Below, piece by piece: positions 55,560 to 64,000 of a stretch of DNA of 64,000 nucleotides. The notes beneath the pieces were generated by a model. That model was not told the DNA's origin. It ran no database searches and was given only the letters and a program-made list of their open reading frames with translations. The translations under genes were made by a program, and so were the position numbers. Position 1 is the stretch's first letter, and the number at the start of each line of letters is the position of its first letter. This DNA comes from Emiliania huxleyi CCMP1516 (lineage: Eukaryota > Haptophyta > Isochrysidales > Noelaerhabdaceae). The stretch is from NCBI RefSeq assembly GCF_000372725.1, contig NW_005200861.1, positions 124,084-188,083 of the forward strand. Reading direction: 5' to 3'.

Positions 55560-55830
55560 CAAACAACAACTTCAACCTGCTGCTCCACGAGACGGCGGCG
55601 GCTCCTCGCCCACCGCCGTTCTCAAGCTGCGCCGCCTCGCGCGCAAAGTCGCGCGCGGCAGCGTTGACCGCACGGCCTACTCGCCCAAGTACTCGCTCTC
55701 CGTTTATGTCCCCACCATGCAGAGCGCATCTCTCTCTCTCTGTTGTGCGAGGCGTGAACCGCGCCATTCGCTCTCACCCTGGCAACCCTGTCTGCACGTC
55801 TCGCGCGCGCGTGAACAGGGCAGGCCACAT
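55560..55830 (+). repeat. Unknown module, copy 3 (direct duplication of copy 2)
   Basis: From CAACAACTTCAACCTGCTGC to GTCTCGCGCGCGCGTGAACA this matches 55003-55305 at most positions, with several small deletions. It reads LKLRRLARKVARGSVDRTAY and SPKYSLSVYVPTMQS. Gene-like spacing around it is lacking. Confidence 0.75.
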
Positions 55831-55908
55831 TGTTAACTTACGATGCGGTATCGACCCCAGTGCTCAGAAAAATCGACCCGAGAAGGCTAAAGACCCGGAG
55901 ATCAAAAC

Positions 55909-57084
55909 TTGGAGAACGTTTCGAAGCTAAAATCGAAGGAATTGACGACACGCGGGGACGCTGACGGCAAACCTGTCTTCGCCAAGGTCCCCATGGGCCG
56001 CGGCGGCAACTCGACGGGGTCGCTGACGGACCTGCACGCGGACCTGCACGTCGTCTCGCACGGCGGCACCACCCAGCAGAACTTTTGGCAGAGCCTTCTG
56101 CTCGGCATCGTGCTCAAAAAGACGTCCTCGCAGGGCAAACTGCGCTCGCTGCTCACCAAGTGGATCGACAAGTCCGGCAAGGCGAGCGACGAGCTGCAGC
56201 GCAGCGCCTCGCTCGGTGGCCTCGGCCTCGGCCCCAGGCCTGGCGGCTCTGACCTCTCCCTCGCCGCCACGAGCCGGCACGCGTCGAGAATTGAGAGCGG
56301 CTCCGGCAGCCCGGGCGGAGGCTCCTCCTCCTCCTCCTCGAGCGGAGGGCTGGGCGGGACGCGCAAGGCCGGCGGCGCGAATGCGCGGCTGGTCGAGGCC
56401 TTCGAGAGCGCCACCGCTACCTCCTCTCTCCACGACGCCGAGACGAGCCCGGCGCCGCCCAGAGAGCCGACGCGGGCCGAGCCGCCGGCCGCAGACACGG
56501 CGCAGACTGCACCGGGCGGGGACGAGGGCTGCGGGGGCAGGGCCAACGAAGAGACGTCCAACACCGCAAAGGCGGCGGGCACCGCCCTCTCCGAGCCGCC
56601 GCCGCCGTCTCTCACGGCGCGCCGCCTCCCGCGCCGCCGGCCACTGCTCTCGCGCCGCCCCTTTGCTCACGCGCCGCCCCTCTCTCTGCAGGCGCCGCTC
56701 CCGCATCGAGCGCCGCCGCGCCCCTCGAGCGCCGGCCCCTGCGACGCCGCCGCCGTCTGGCGAGGCTCCGCCCCCGCCAGCGCGCTCTCCGACGGCGCCA
56801 GCTGCGTGCTCTGCTCCGAGTGCTCCTGCCGGATCGACGGGCCCGTCTTCATGCTCAACGACCGGCCGTACTGCTGCCAGCGGCACCGGCTCGCGTCGTA
56901 CCACAAGCTGGAGCGCGCGCGCATGGCGGCGAGCGACGAGCGCGTCGTCGCCGTGGCTGGCGGCGCCGTGGCTGGCGGCGCCGCGTCTCAGCAGCGGAGG
57001 TCGACGGGCGAGAAGCAGTCTCCGCCTCCCTCGGTGTCGCGCGCCTCGTCTGGCGTCGCCTCCATCTACCCGTCATGGATCTGA
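55909..57084 (+). CDS. Hypothetical protein with C-terminal LIM-like zinc motif
   Basis: A long frame ends at 57084. The first ATG in frame is at 55993 (MGRGGNSTGSLTDLHADLHV); coding sequence appears to extend left of it (KSKELTTRGDADGKPVFAK), so an upstream exon is likely. GGTTQQNFWQSLLLGIVLKK and LRSLLTKWIDKSGKASDELQ form the folded N-terminal part. A low-complexity Ser/Gly/Pro linker follows. At about 56800-56910, CVLCSECSCRIDGPVFML and DRPYCCQRHRLASYHKLER have Cys/His spacing of half a LIM domain. The stretch 56600-56695 is probably an intron (pyrimidine-rich, ending CTCTGCAG). LIM modules mediate protein contacts; nothing more can be said. Confidence 0.5.
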   Translation: MENVSKLKSKELTTRGDADGKPVFAKVPMGRGGNSTGSLTDLHADLHVVSHGGTTQQNFWQSLLLGIVLKKTSSQGKLRSLLTKWIDKSGKASDELQRSASLGGLGLGPRPGGSDLSLAATSRHASRIESGSGSPGGGSSSSSSSGGLGGTRKAGGANARLVEAFESATATSSLHDAETSPAPPREPTRAEPPAADTAQTAPGGDEGCGGRANEETSNTAKAAGTALSEPPPPSLTARRLPRRRPLLSRRPFAHAPPLSLQAPLPHRAPPRPSSAGPCDAAAVWRGSAPASALSDGASCVLCSECSCRIDGPVFMLNDRPYCCQRHRLASYHKLERARMAASDERVVAVAGGAVAGGAASQQRRSTGEKQSPPPSVSRASSGVASIYPSWI

Positions 57085-57802
57085 GTCATGAATCTGAGGC
57101 GTGGATCTGAGGCGCAGCACCGTGGATCTGAGGCGCAGCTGCGCCCTGACCGGGGCGCCGCTCCGAGGCCGGCGCGGTGTCGACGGGGCGGTGCATGTGC
57201 TTTGGTGGGCAGCGGTTGGGGGGGGCTCTCAGCCCCGCGTGCTGAGGAGGAGCCATGGCATGGCATGTGGAGGGAGGGGGGGCGGATCGGTGCGCGGTGC
57301 CGCAGTGTACTCGGGCTCCGACTCCGGCGAAGGAGCGCTCGTGGGGAGGCTCGCGGAGGAAAGAGGCGTGTGTGAAGAGTGTGGTTGCATGGAGAGCATA
57401 CAGTGACGTCGAGTGCATGACGAAGAGATGATGTGGCCGCCCCGCCCCGCGCGAGGATCGAGCAGTGGCCAGCGTGCAAGTTGAGTTCTGACGCAAGAGA
57501 GTCAGAGAGAGCCACTCTATTGGTCTGTCGCGGATATTCGTGAATACAGCGGCTTTTTTTTCTCCGCTCCGTCGCGCGACATGGCACATGCGCGGCGCGG
57601 CTGTTCTCTGATCTCTCACCTCTCAGTACTCAGAGCCTACGCTCTCCCAACTCCCCCCAGGCGCGCACTCGCCCGACTCGGGGGGGCGAGACACACGCAC
57701 ACGACACTCGAACGTACCGCGTGTCCCAGTACAGCAACGTGTTACGGTGCGTGGAGCCGCAGACCCAAGACGGGACCGGCGCTCTAAGGCTCTCTACTGA
57801 GA
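57085..57802. other. Intergenic stretch with GGATCTGAGGCG repeats
   Basis: ATCTGAGGCG recurs three times at 57090-57136, immediately after the stop of the LIM-like gene. The remainder shows no gene. Confidence 0.5.
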
Positions 57803-58768
57803 TCACCCCTCCCCTCTCGTCTCCTCGCCGAGCGCCGAGCCGAGGCAGCGGCAGAGCTCCTCGAGGTCATGCCTCCCGCCGACGAGCAACCTACACAGTG
57901 CACCACCGTCGGGCTCGTGCTCAAAGGAGCGCCACAGACCGCCGCCTCTCCCGCCGGCCGACGAGCCCGCGCAAAGTGCGTCCGTCGGTCTCGCCTAATT
58001 GCAACACAGCCCATCACAAACCTGCCGCTCCCGACAGCGCCATCCCCTCCCGCGCCCGCATGCTGCGCGATGTTGGCGCGCGCGTGCTGCCGCACGGCCG
58101 CCGCTGTCCCCTCGTCGGCGCCTCGCAGCGCGCGCAGGCAGGCGCGGTAGAGGGCGCGCGTCTCTGCTCCCCAGATCGCGACGCCGCCAGACTCGAGCAG
58201 CGCCGACTGGTACTGCTGCCAGCGCGGTGCCGCCTCGGCGTCGCGCGGCCGGCTCCTCCCCGGCACGCGCCACGCGAGCCCCTATACGCGCCAACTCCAA
58301 GGCAAGGATGAGACGACTGGCCCAGGCTCCCTGTGCCCTCGGGGAGTTGCCACGCCGCGTCGCCGCCGGCGCGCAGGATCTCAATGAACAGTTCCTGACA
58401 GGCGGGACGCGGACGATCGATCCGCTGCCGGGGCGAGAGAGTCGAGCGGGGTGAGGCGCGAAGAGAGCGACCGAAGATGCTCAAGTGCGCACCTCGGCCT
58501 CCGCTGGGGAGAGGTCCTCTGCACGCCTCCTCGTGGCGCCCGAGAGCCTCACGTAAGCCTCTCCGACCTCTTTAAAGCGCCGCTCCGCGCGTGCGCGCTC
58601 CTCACCCAAGTGGCGGTCGGGATGATGCGCGAGCGCCTTTGCTCGGTACGCCGCCTTGAGGTCCTCTGGGGAGGCATCCGCCGCAACGCCGAGCAGTCGT
58701 CGAGCGGCGTCGTGGGCGGAGGTGGAGAGCTGCCGGGACAGGGTGAGCGAGGAGCGTCGCCGGAGCAT
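57803..58768 (-). CDS. J-domain protein with LYR-like C-terminal segment (probably mitochondrial)
   Basis: Exon 1 (start 58768) begins MLRRRSSLTLSRQLSTSAHD, Arg/Ser-rich without acidic residues like a mitochondrial presequence, then a J-domain: ARRLLGVAADASPEDLKAAY and ALAHHPDRHLGEE with the HPD triad. A middle exon reads ELFIEILRAGGDAAWQLPEG. The next (to 58022) contains WGAETRALYRACLRALRG and VRQHARANIAQHAG, which fit the LYR-motif family (L-Y-R followed by a helix with R-x-x-x-R). A last exon (about 57995-57803) probably adds RSFEHEPDGGALCRLLVGG. J-proteins stimulate Hsp70; LYR proteins bind acyl carrier protein and Fe-S or complex subunits in mitochondria. The exon joins between J-domain and LYR part were not proven, so these could be two genes. 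Confidence 0.55.
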
Positions 58769-59065
58769 CCGTCGGCTCCACGCAGCTCCGGAACGAGTCG
58801 GTGACACGACCACCTCTGGCACTCGGCCCGGGTTCGGCTCCTATACCCAGATAGGGGGTCTGCGCCCACGGTTAGACCCGATGCAATAGGTAGGTAGGTC
58901 CGGTTTTGACCGCCCCAGAGGGCCCCGCAATAGGTAGATGAACAGAGTCTAGAGAAACGCGGCGAGAGGACTGAGTGGCGAGAGTTTTACGACGTGTTTA
59001 TGTGCATGTTATTGTAGGAAGCAGACAAAAAGAACGAGTGTCACAGCACACGAAGGACGCACATC

Positions 59066-61465
59066 TCACCATAAGTTATTGAACCGCGCCCGTGTGGCGG
59101 CATTCGCGTCGCGCGCCGCCTCCGCACGCCGCTCCGCGCCGCCCGGCCGCTTCCGAGCGAGCCTCGCGTGGAGCTGCGGATGCGAGCGAGGCCTCTCCAC
59201 CTCCTCCAGCCCGCCCCTGGCCGCGGCGGAGCGGCGAGGGCGGGATCGCTTCGCACGCGGGGGAGGAGGCGACACCTCTCCGCGGGCTGGCGCTGGCGCT
59301 GGCGCCGCCTGCCCCTCTGCGGCCGGAGCCTCGGGTGGCCGCTCCCCTCCTTGCCGCCACTCGTCGTGCAAGGGGATGCCGTCATCGTCGCGCTCGCACC
59401 GCTCGCCGTGGAACGGGCACACGCCGCCCGGCGGCACGGCCACGCGACACAAGCTTCCGTCGCGGCGCGGCGCGCCACAGAGCGCCTACAGAGCCGCACC
59501 GCATTGCTCGTGATAGCAGAGGAGGTGTGCGGGGCGTCGCAGCAGCGCTCTGAGCACCGTCCCGTCGTTCGCTCCGGCGGCGGCACCCGCGCTCGCGCCC
59601 ATCAACGCTGCGGCAGCCCTCGCAGCCGAACGCGGCGATCGCACCGCCCGCTCGGCGGCGGCGGCGGGCGTGTCGGAGGCGGCGGCAGTCCGCGCGAGGC
59701 TATGCGCCGGCAGCAGGGGCACGTCCTCAAAGTCGGAATCGGAGTCGGTCTCCCCCTCCCCCTGGGCTGCCTCCCCCTCTTGCGTGCGGGTGGCGCCGTC
59801 GGGGAGAAGCAGCTCTGCTGGCTGGAGAGCCTGCTGGCGGGGCGGGGCGGCAGAGCGAGAGGGCGTGCGGTGTGCGAGGGAGGGGGGTGGGGGAGGGGTT
59901 GCGAGGGGACGGGTGTCGGGGACGGGGCTGCGAGGGAGGGGTGTGGGGGAAGGGTTGTGCGGGAACGGCTGTGCGAGGAGAGGAGGTGTGTGTGTGTGTG
60001 GGGGGGGGGGTGATGCGGCACCTCGAGCAGCGCCGAACGCGCCGCCGTGACGCGCCGCAGCAGCCGCGTGTGTACGCGCCTACACCACGGACCATCCCGC
60101 TGTCTCGGCCAACCCGGCCAGTCTCGGCTCGCAGCCGCGAGTGACGCGCCGCTCGTGGCTCTGCAAGTCGTCGTCGAGCGGGGCGTGCGCGAGGGCGGCG
60201 AGGTGCGCGCGAAGCTTCGGGAGGAGGCGGAGGCGCGCCTGGTGCCGAAGGGAAGCGCGCGCTGAGGAAGCGCGCCAGGGGAGGGGCTGGGCTGATGCCT
60301 GACTAGATGGCGGCAGAAGGCCCTCGGTGGGTCGCAGCACACGGCAGGCAGCCAGGAAGTGTCCAGGAAGTGTCTCTCGAAAGTGCGCAGCACACACCTC
60401 TCGGCAAGCACCCTGCAGCGCCTCCCCGAGGGCTGCCCGCTCCTCCTCGCTGCGCTGCTCCGGCTGGCGCAGGTCGATCTGCACGGCGCCCGCGCCGAGT
60501 GCGTGCATGCGAGGTGCGCCGGCCAGATTAGCGGCCTCCTCCTCCTCCTCCTCCTCCTCCTCCTCTTCTGTCTCCTCCTCCGTCTCCTCTCTCTCCTCCT
60601 CTCCCTCCTCCTCCATCTCCTCCGCCGCGGCCTCAAGTCCCGCCGCCGCCGCCCCGCCAGCAATCTCCTCGCCCGTCGCTCCGCCCTGGCGAGGCCGCCG
60701 CGCCGCCGCCGCAGCCTCTCCCGCCGCTGCCGCCGCCTGCCCTGCCGCCGCAGCCGCCGCCTCTCCTCTCGCGCCTCCTCTCGCGCCGCTAGCCGCTGCC
60801 GCAGCCTCGTCCGCCCCGTCCGCCTCGTCCATCACCGGTGCCATGATCTGGACGCACGTGCCGAGCTGCACGACGGCCGCCGCCGCCTCGGCGAGGCTCG
60901 CCTCCGCCCCTCCGTCCCGCAGCTGCTGCCACTGCTCTGCCCACCGCTGCGCCTGAGGGCCGTCGTCCAGAGACGCCGACGCGGAGGCAGCGCTGGTGCA
61001 GACGCGCCGGCGAGCGAGGTCGAGCTGGCGGTACTCGGGAAGGTGCCCGTGCGACGCGTGCCACCTCTCGATCAGCTCGACGCCGCGCCGATGCAGCTGC
61101 TTCGCCCAGTGCTCGGGCGGTGGCAGCCCGCCACGGGCAGCGGCGGCGCGTCCAGCAGATGCGGCTGGCGCGATGGCGCACACGAGCTGGACAAAGGTGG
61201 GGATGTCGCGCATCAGCGCGTGCCGGAAGGCGGCGGAGCGAGGCCAGAGCCGCGCGCACAGCTCGAGCGCCTGCCAGCGAGCCTGCGAGTGCGGGGCGCC
61301 GAGGTGCTCCCACACCGCGCCGGCGATCGCGAGGAGATGGGCGTCCGAGCAGCGCGCAAAGTCCTTCAGCGCGACCCAAGCGCTCTCGCCCGAGCCAGCC
61401 TGGCCGCACTCGCGCGTCGCCTTGTCGACCAGCCGCGGCGCCGCGGAGAGGTCCGATCGGGCCAT
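59066..61465 (-). CDS. UV-stimulated scaffold protein A homologue
   Basis: The start at 61465 reads MARSDLSAAPRLVDKATREC. The N-terminal VHS-like helical domain is clear: LKDFARCSDAHLLAIAGAVW, RWQALELCARLWPRSAAFRH, then WAKQLHRRGVELIERWHASH. A long Ala/Glu-rich linker (pure Glu runs near 60545-60610) follows, then PGHFLAACRVLRPTEGLLPP. After introns of G-rich sequence, the C-terminal DUF2043 zinc motif appears at about 59500-59390: RRDGSLCRV, GGVCPFHGERCERDDDG, matching the family CPFHG with an RDD. The frame ends FNNLW at 59066. In animals and plants UVSSA recruits TFIIH to stalled RNA polymerase II in transcription-coupled repair. Middle exon limits are approximate. It diverges from the helicase gene across retroposon debris. 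Confidence 0.75.
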
Positions 61466-61494
61466 GGCAAAAGAATTTCGTCCGAAAAAAGAAT

Positions 61495-61660
61495 TCTCCC
61501 GCCGGGTGGCTGTGAAAGCACGCCCAACCTATGCCCTGTTCCCAGCCCTCTCCGCGCGGCGATGCGCCCTCCCCCCTCGCTTTTGCAAAGCAAAGGTGGG
61601 GACGTGTCTGTCCTCGACCCAGCCCTAGCTTGGGATGTCCGTTGTATTTATTTATTTATT
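61495..61660 (+). mobile_element. SINE-like retroposon, family C, (TTTA)n tail
   Basis: Plus-strand copy of the unit at 15590-15800: GCGGCGATGCGCCCTCCC, GGGGACGTGTCTGTCCTCGA, TAGCTTGGGATGTCCG, then TATTTATTTATTTATT at 61646-61660. Confidence 0.75.
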
Positions 61661-61779
61661 ACGCCCAACCTAGCGGATTTGGGCAAGTGCGTCTGTTCAC
61701 AGCTCACGAGAGTAAAAAGAATTCGCGCTGGCCAGACAAGAGGAAGACGGAAAGAATTAATTAATACAGCGAAACGGGG

Positions 61780-62280
61780 GGGAGGGGGGGGAGTGGACCT
61801 GAGCAACGACAGGTATTGGCGGCACATGATCGGAGTGGGAGTCAGAAGAATGGTTCCAACCTCCTCCAGGAGAGCTCGACACAATTAAAGAGAGGTCGTT
61901 GTTTTGCAAACTGGAATCTGGATGACCCGAGATACGCTGCGAGGAGAGCGGAGTTGCGCCGAAAGGTGAGAGAAGCCGCGAGAGCACTGGCTCGGTCGAA
62001 AGGCGTCGGCGTCGCCGCAGAATGAGGATAGCGATTATTAAAAGAGCGATGAGGCAGACTGGTGGCAGAGGACGACCGGGGGGCAGGAGCGAGAACGACG
62101 AGGGTGGGACGACCGCGTGGTGGCATGAAGGTTGCTGCGAGAATCGGCGAGGGACTGCGAAGAGAGATAGGAAGTGGAAGAGGGCAGACGCCCAAGGCGC
62201 AAGGGTGGGCGAGACGGCTGGACGCACCGGCCGCGTGCTTGCTCGGATTACTTTTCACTCGAAGACATAGTAGTTTTTTG
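61780..62280 (+). mobile_element. Retroelement family B fragment
   Basis: Plus-strand family B coding region without its 3' UTR: VDLSNDRYWRHMIGVGVRR, RYAARRAELRRKVREAARA and GRPRGGMKVAARIGEGLRRE, spread over three frames. It matches 5720-6090 in reverse. The copy is degraded. Confidence 0.7.
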
Positions 62281-62433
62281 GTGTTACGGTGCCTACAAAA
62301 AATATCCGAGATCATATGGAGCTGACCACAGGGTTTGCGGCGATCACTGTCCTACCAGCGGAAACAGTGGGCCGCGGACACCCGTGAATGACCTTAACTT
62401 CAGGCGCCGTTCCCGGCAGAGGAGACGGCCAAA

Positions 62434-64000
62434 ATGTCGTCTTCGTCTACACCTGCCATCGACCAGTTCCAGCGGTGCGTCGTGGACTTCCCGTCCGAGC
62501 GCAGCCTCCTCGTCTGCGCCTGCGCCGGCTCTGGCAAATCCACTACGCTAGCTCTGCGGGTCAAGTCCTTGCTCGACGCTGGGATGCCGGCAAGCCGCGT
62601 GCTTGTCCTCACCTTCTCCACCAAGAGTCGCGCCGATCTGCTGAGCAAGATCGAGCGTGCAGTCCCACCGCCTGCGGAACTTCCGGCGGTCAACACCTAC
62701 CACGCACGCGCGCTCGCCTGCCTCCGCCAGGCCGGCTGCACGTCCACGGTCATGGAGCCGCGAGTCGCGCGCAAGGAGATGAAGGCTGTGCTTCTCGACC
62801 TCGGACTGCTCAACGAGAGCCCGGGAGACGGGCGGCAGCAGTCGCGCAGTGCCGTCCGCGCCGCCCTCGCGGTTGTTGCCAAGGCCAAGGCAGGCAGCGG
62901 CGGCGCGCTGAGCGCCGAGGAGAGAGATATCCTCAGAGCGTACAACTGTGCTCTGGCCGCCAAGGGCCTCATCGACTTTGACGACATGGTGCCGATGGCG
63001 ACCGAGGCGATCGATGCGGGCGCGTGCGCGATGCCGAATGGCAACTACCTTCATGTCTTGCTTGACGAGGCGCAGGACACCTCTGGATCGCAACTCGCCT
63101 TTCTGCAGCGGCTGGCCCCGCGCAGCTCCACCGTGGTCACTTGTGTGGGCGACGCCGACCAGTCGATTTACGGCTTTCGCGGCTCTCAACCCGACATGCT
63201 TACCCGTCTGACTGCCGCGTTTGGGTGTATGCCGCTCATCCTTCCCACCAACTACCGCTGCGCGTCCTCCATTCTCAACCTCGCCAAGAGCCTCATCGAG
63301 GGCTCGCCTCTGCGAGAGCATCTCCCGCTGCTCTCCGCCCCGCGCGCGGCCGCCGGCGAGGTCATGGTGATCCAAAAGGTCGACCGGCAGGCTGAGATTG
63401 AGGCGATTTGCCGCGAGGTGCTGGCCACGCAGGAGAGGTCAGAGGGCGGGCGAGAGGCCACGCACTCCATCGCGCTGCTCTGCCGGCTTCGCGTCGACTG
63501 CCTGGCGCTGCGGCGCGCGCTCAAGGAGTACGGCGTGGCGTGCGTGCAAGCCGAGAAGGGGGAGGACGGTGGCGGCGGCGTCGGCGGCGACGGCGGCGGA
63601 AGCACCGCCGCGACCGTCTCTCTCGCGTGGCTGCGGCTGGTCGTCGAGCCCAAGGACGACCTCTCCTTCCTGGCGTGCGTGGCGGCGCCGAGCCGCGCCG
63701 GCTTCGGAGGCGGCGAGGCGTCCCCTGGCATCCGGTACCTGCGCTCGCTCGCCGCGTCCAAGTCGAACGGCCAGCGCAGCGTCTGCCTCCTCGTCGCAGC
63801 GATCCACGCGGCGCGCAAGGGCTGGCCGCCGGCCGGCCCGAGCCGCCTCTCGAGGCCGCAGCAAGAGGCACTCTCGAGCTTCCTCCAAGACTACGAGGTG
63901 GGGGGGGCTGTGGGCTCCTGCCCCACGCGGCCCAGCTCGCGACATCCCCCTCTGTGTGTCCTCGCAGGCGCTGCGGGTGGCGGCCCTCGCCGCCGACGCG
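62434..64000 (+). CDS. UvrD/PcrA-type SF1A DNA helicase, 5' part
   Basis: Exon 1 (62434-63897, 488 codons) begins MSSSSTPAIDQFQRCVVDFP; a GT-AG intron (63898-63967) leads to a second exon (ALRVAALAADA) that runs off the window. Motifs in order: Walker A CACAGSGKSTT, motif Ia VLTFSTKSRADL, TYHARALACL, GLIDFDDMV, Walker B LLDEAQDTSGSQ, motif III GDADQSIYGFRGSQP and motif IV-like TNYRCASSILNLA. This is the UvrD/Rep/PcrA/Srs2 superfamily of 3'-to-5' helicases used in repair and anti-recombination. A Gly-rich insert (GEDGGGGVGGDGGGS) lies at about 63560-63600. No organelle presequence is obvious. Confidence 0.93.
   Translation, partial: MSSSSTPAIDQFQRCVVDFPSERSLLVCACAGSGKSTTLALRVKSLLDAGMPASRVLVLTFSTKSRADLLSKIERAVPPPAELPAVNTYHARALACLRQAGCTSTVMEPRVARKEMKAVLLDLGLLNESPGDGRQQSRSAVRAALAVVAKAKAGSGGALSAEERDILRAYNCALAAKGLIDFDDMVPMATEAIDAGACAMPNGNYLHVLLDEAQDTSGSQLAFLQRLAPRSSTVVTCVGDADQSIYGFRGSQPDMLTRLTAAFGCMPLILPTNYRCASSILNLAKSLIEGSPLREHLPLLSAPRAAAGEVMVIQKVDRQAEIEAICREVLATQERSEGGREATHSIALLCRLRVDCLALRRALKEYGVACVQAEKGEDGGGGVGGDGGGSTAATVSLAWLRLVVEPKDDLSFLACVAAPSRAGFGGGEASPGIRYLRSLAASKSNGQRSVCLLVAAIHAARKGWPPAGPSRLSRPQQEALSSFLQDYEVGGAVGSCPTRPSSRHPPLCVLAGAAGGGPRRRR

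Noticed and set aside
60545-60610. CTC/TCC repeat as a microsatellite feature of its own
   Set aside because: On the minus strand it encodes the Glu-rich linker of the UVSSA homologue, a common kind of linker in this protein.

Overview
This looks like nuclear DNA of a GC-rich unicellular eukaryote, most likely a haptophyte-type alga; a pelagophyte or another GC-rich alga cannot be excluded. The evidence is short introns (mostly 66-170 nt), an ER-retained BiP ending in HDEL, U-box/ARM, UVSSA, DONSON and AMMECR1 homologues, and a dense litter of retroposon ends. Many introns begin with GC rather than GT. No prokaryotic operon, CRISPR array, rRNA or tRNA was recognised. One 100-base run of N (43446-43545) marks an assembly gap.

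Layout. 1-8 kb: 3' end of a membrane-anchored purple acid phosphatase, a foldback element with arms of about 465 bp, a hypothetical gene, SINE-like and retroelement pieces, and a SAM-methyltransferase-like gene. 8-11 kb: a complete seven-exon BiP gene (minus strand). 11-17.7 kb: copies of one repeat flank a UPF0126 membrane protein; the last copy is inverted and carries the 5' end of BiP with it. 17.8-20.5 kb: a multidomain gene joining a zinc finger, a TruA/Pus-type pseudouridine synthase interrupted by an RRM, ankyrin repeats and a 2OG-Fe(II) oxygenase. 21.5-23.4 kb: a terminal-inverted-repeat element that encloses a truncated S28 peptidase. 24.4-26.4 kb: SAICAR synthase. 27.8-29.4 kb: C-terminal beta-galactosidase remnant. 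30-36 kb: a 712-aa helical protein, AMMECR1, a type II membrane protein and a small unknown. 37-42 kb: neutral-sphingomyelinase-like phosphodiesterase and a DONSON-like gene. 43.8-45.7 kb: U-box/ARM protein. 46.5-49.8 kb: RND/MMPL (Patched-like) transporter. 51.7-52.8 kb: BspA-type leucine-rich-repeat protein. 53-57 kb: a small gene, duplicated unknown modules, and a gene with a LIM-like zinc motif. 57.8-64 kb: a J-domain protein with an LYR-like tail, UVSSA, and the start of a UvrD-family helicase.

The genes do not form one pathway. Several are nucleic-acid or genome-maintenance functions (DONSON, UVSSA, SF1A helicase, the pseudouridine synthase fusion), but they are separated by repeats and face different ways. 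The strongest signals for follow-up are the pseudouridine-synthase/RRM/ankyrin/dioxygenase fusion, GC-AG introns flanked by 6-9 bp direct repeats (introner-like), the TIR element holding a peptidase fragment, and the inverted, mosaic duplication of the BiP promoter and signal-peptide exon.

Exon coordinates were worked out by eye from reading frame, family motifs and splice dinucleotides; those given as approximate are uncertain.
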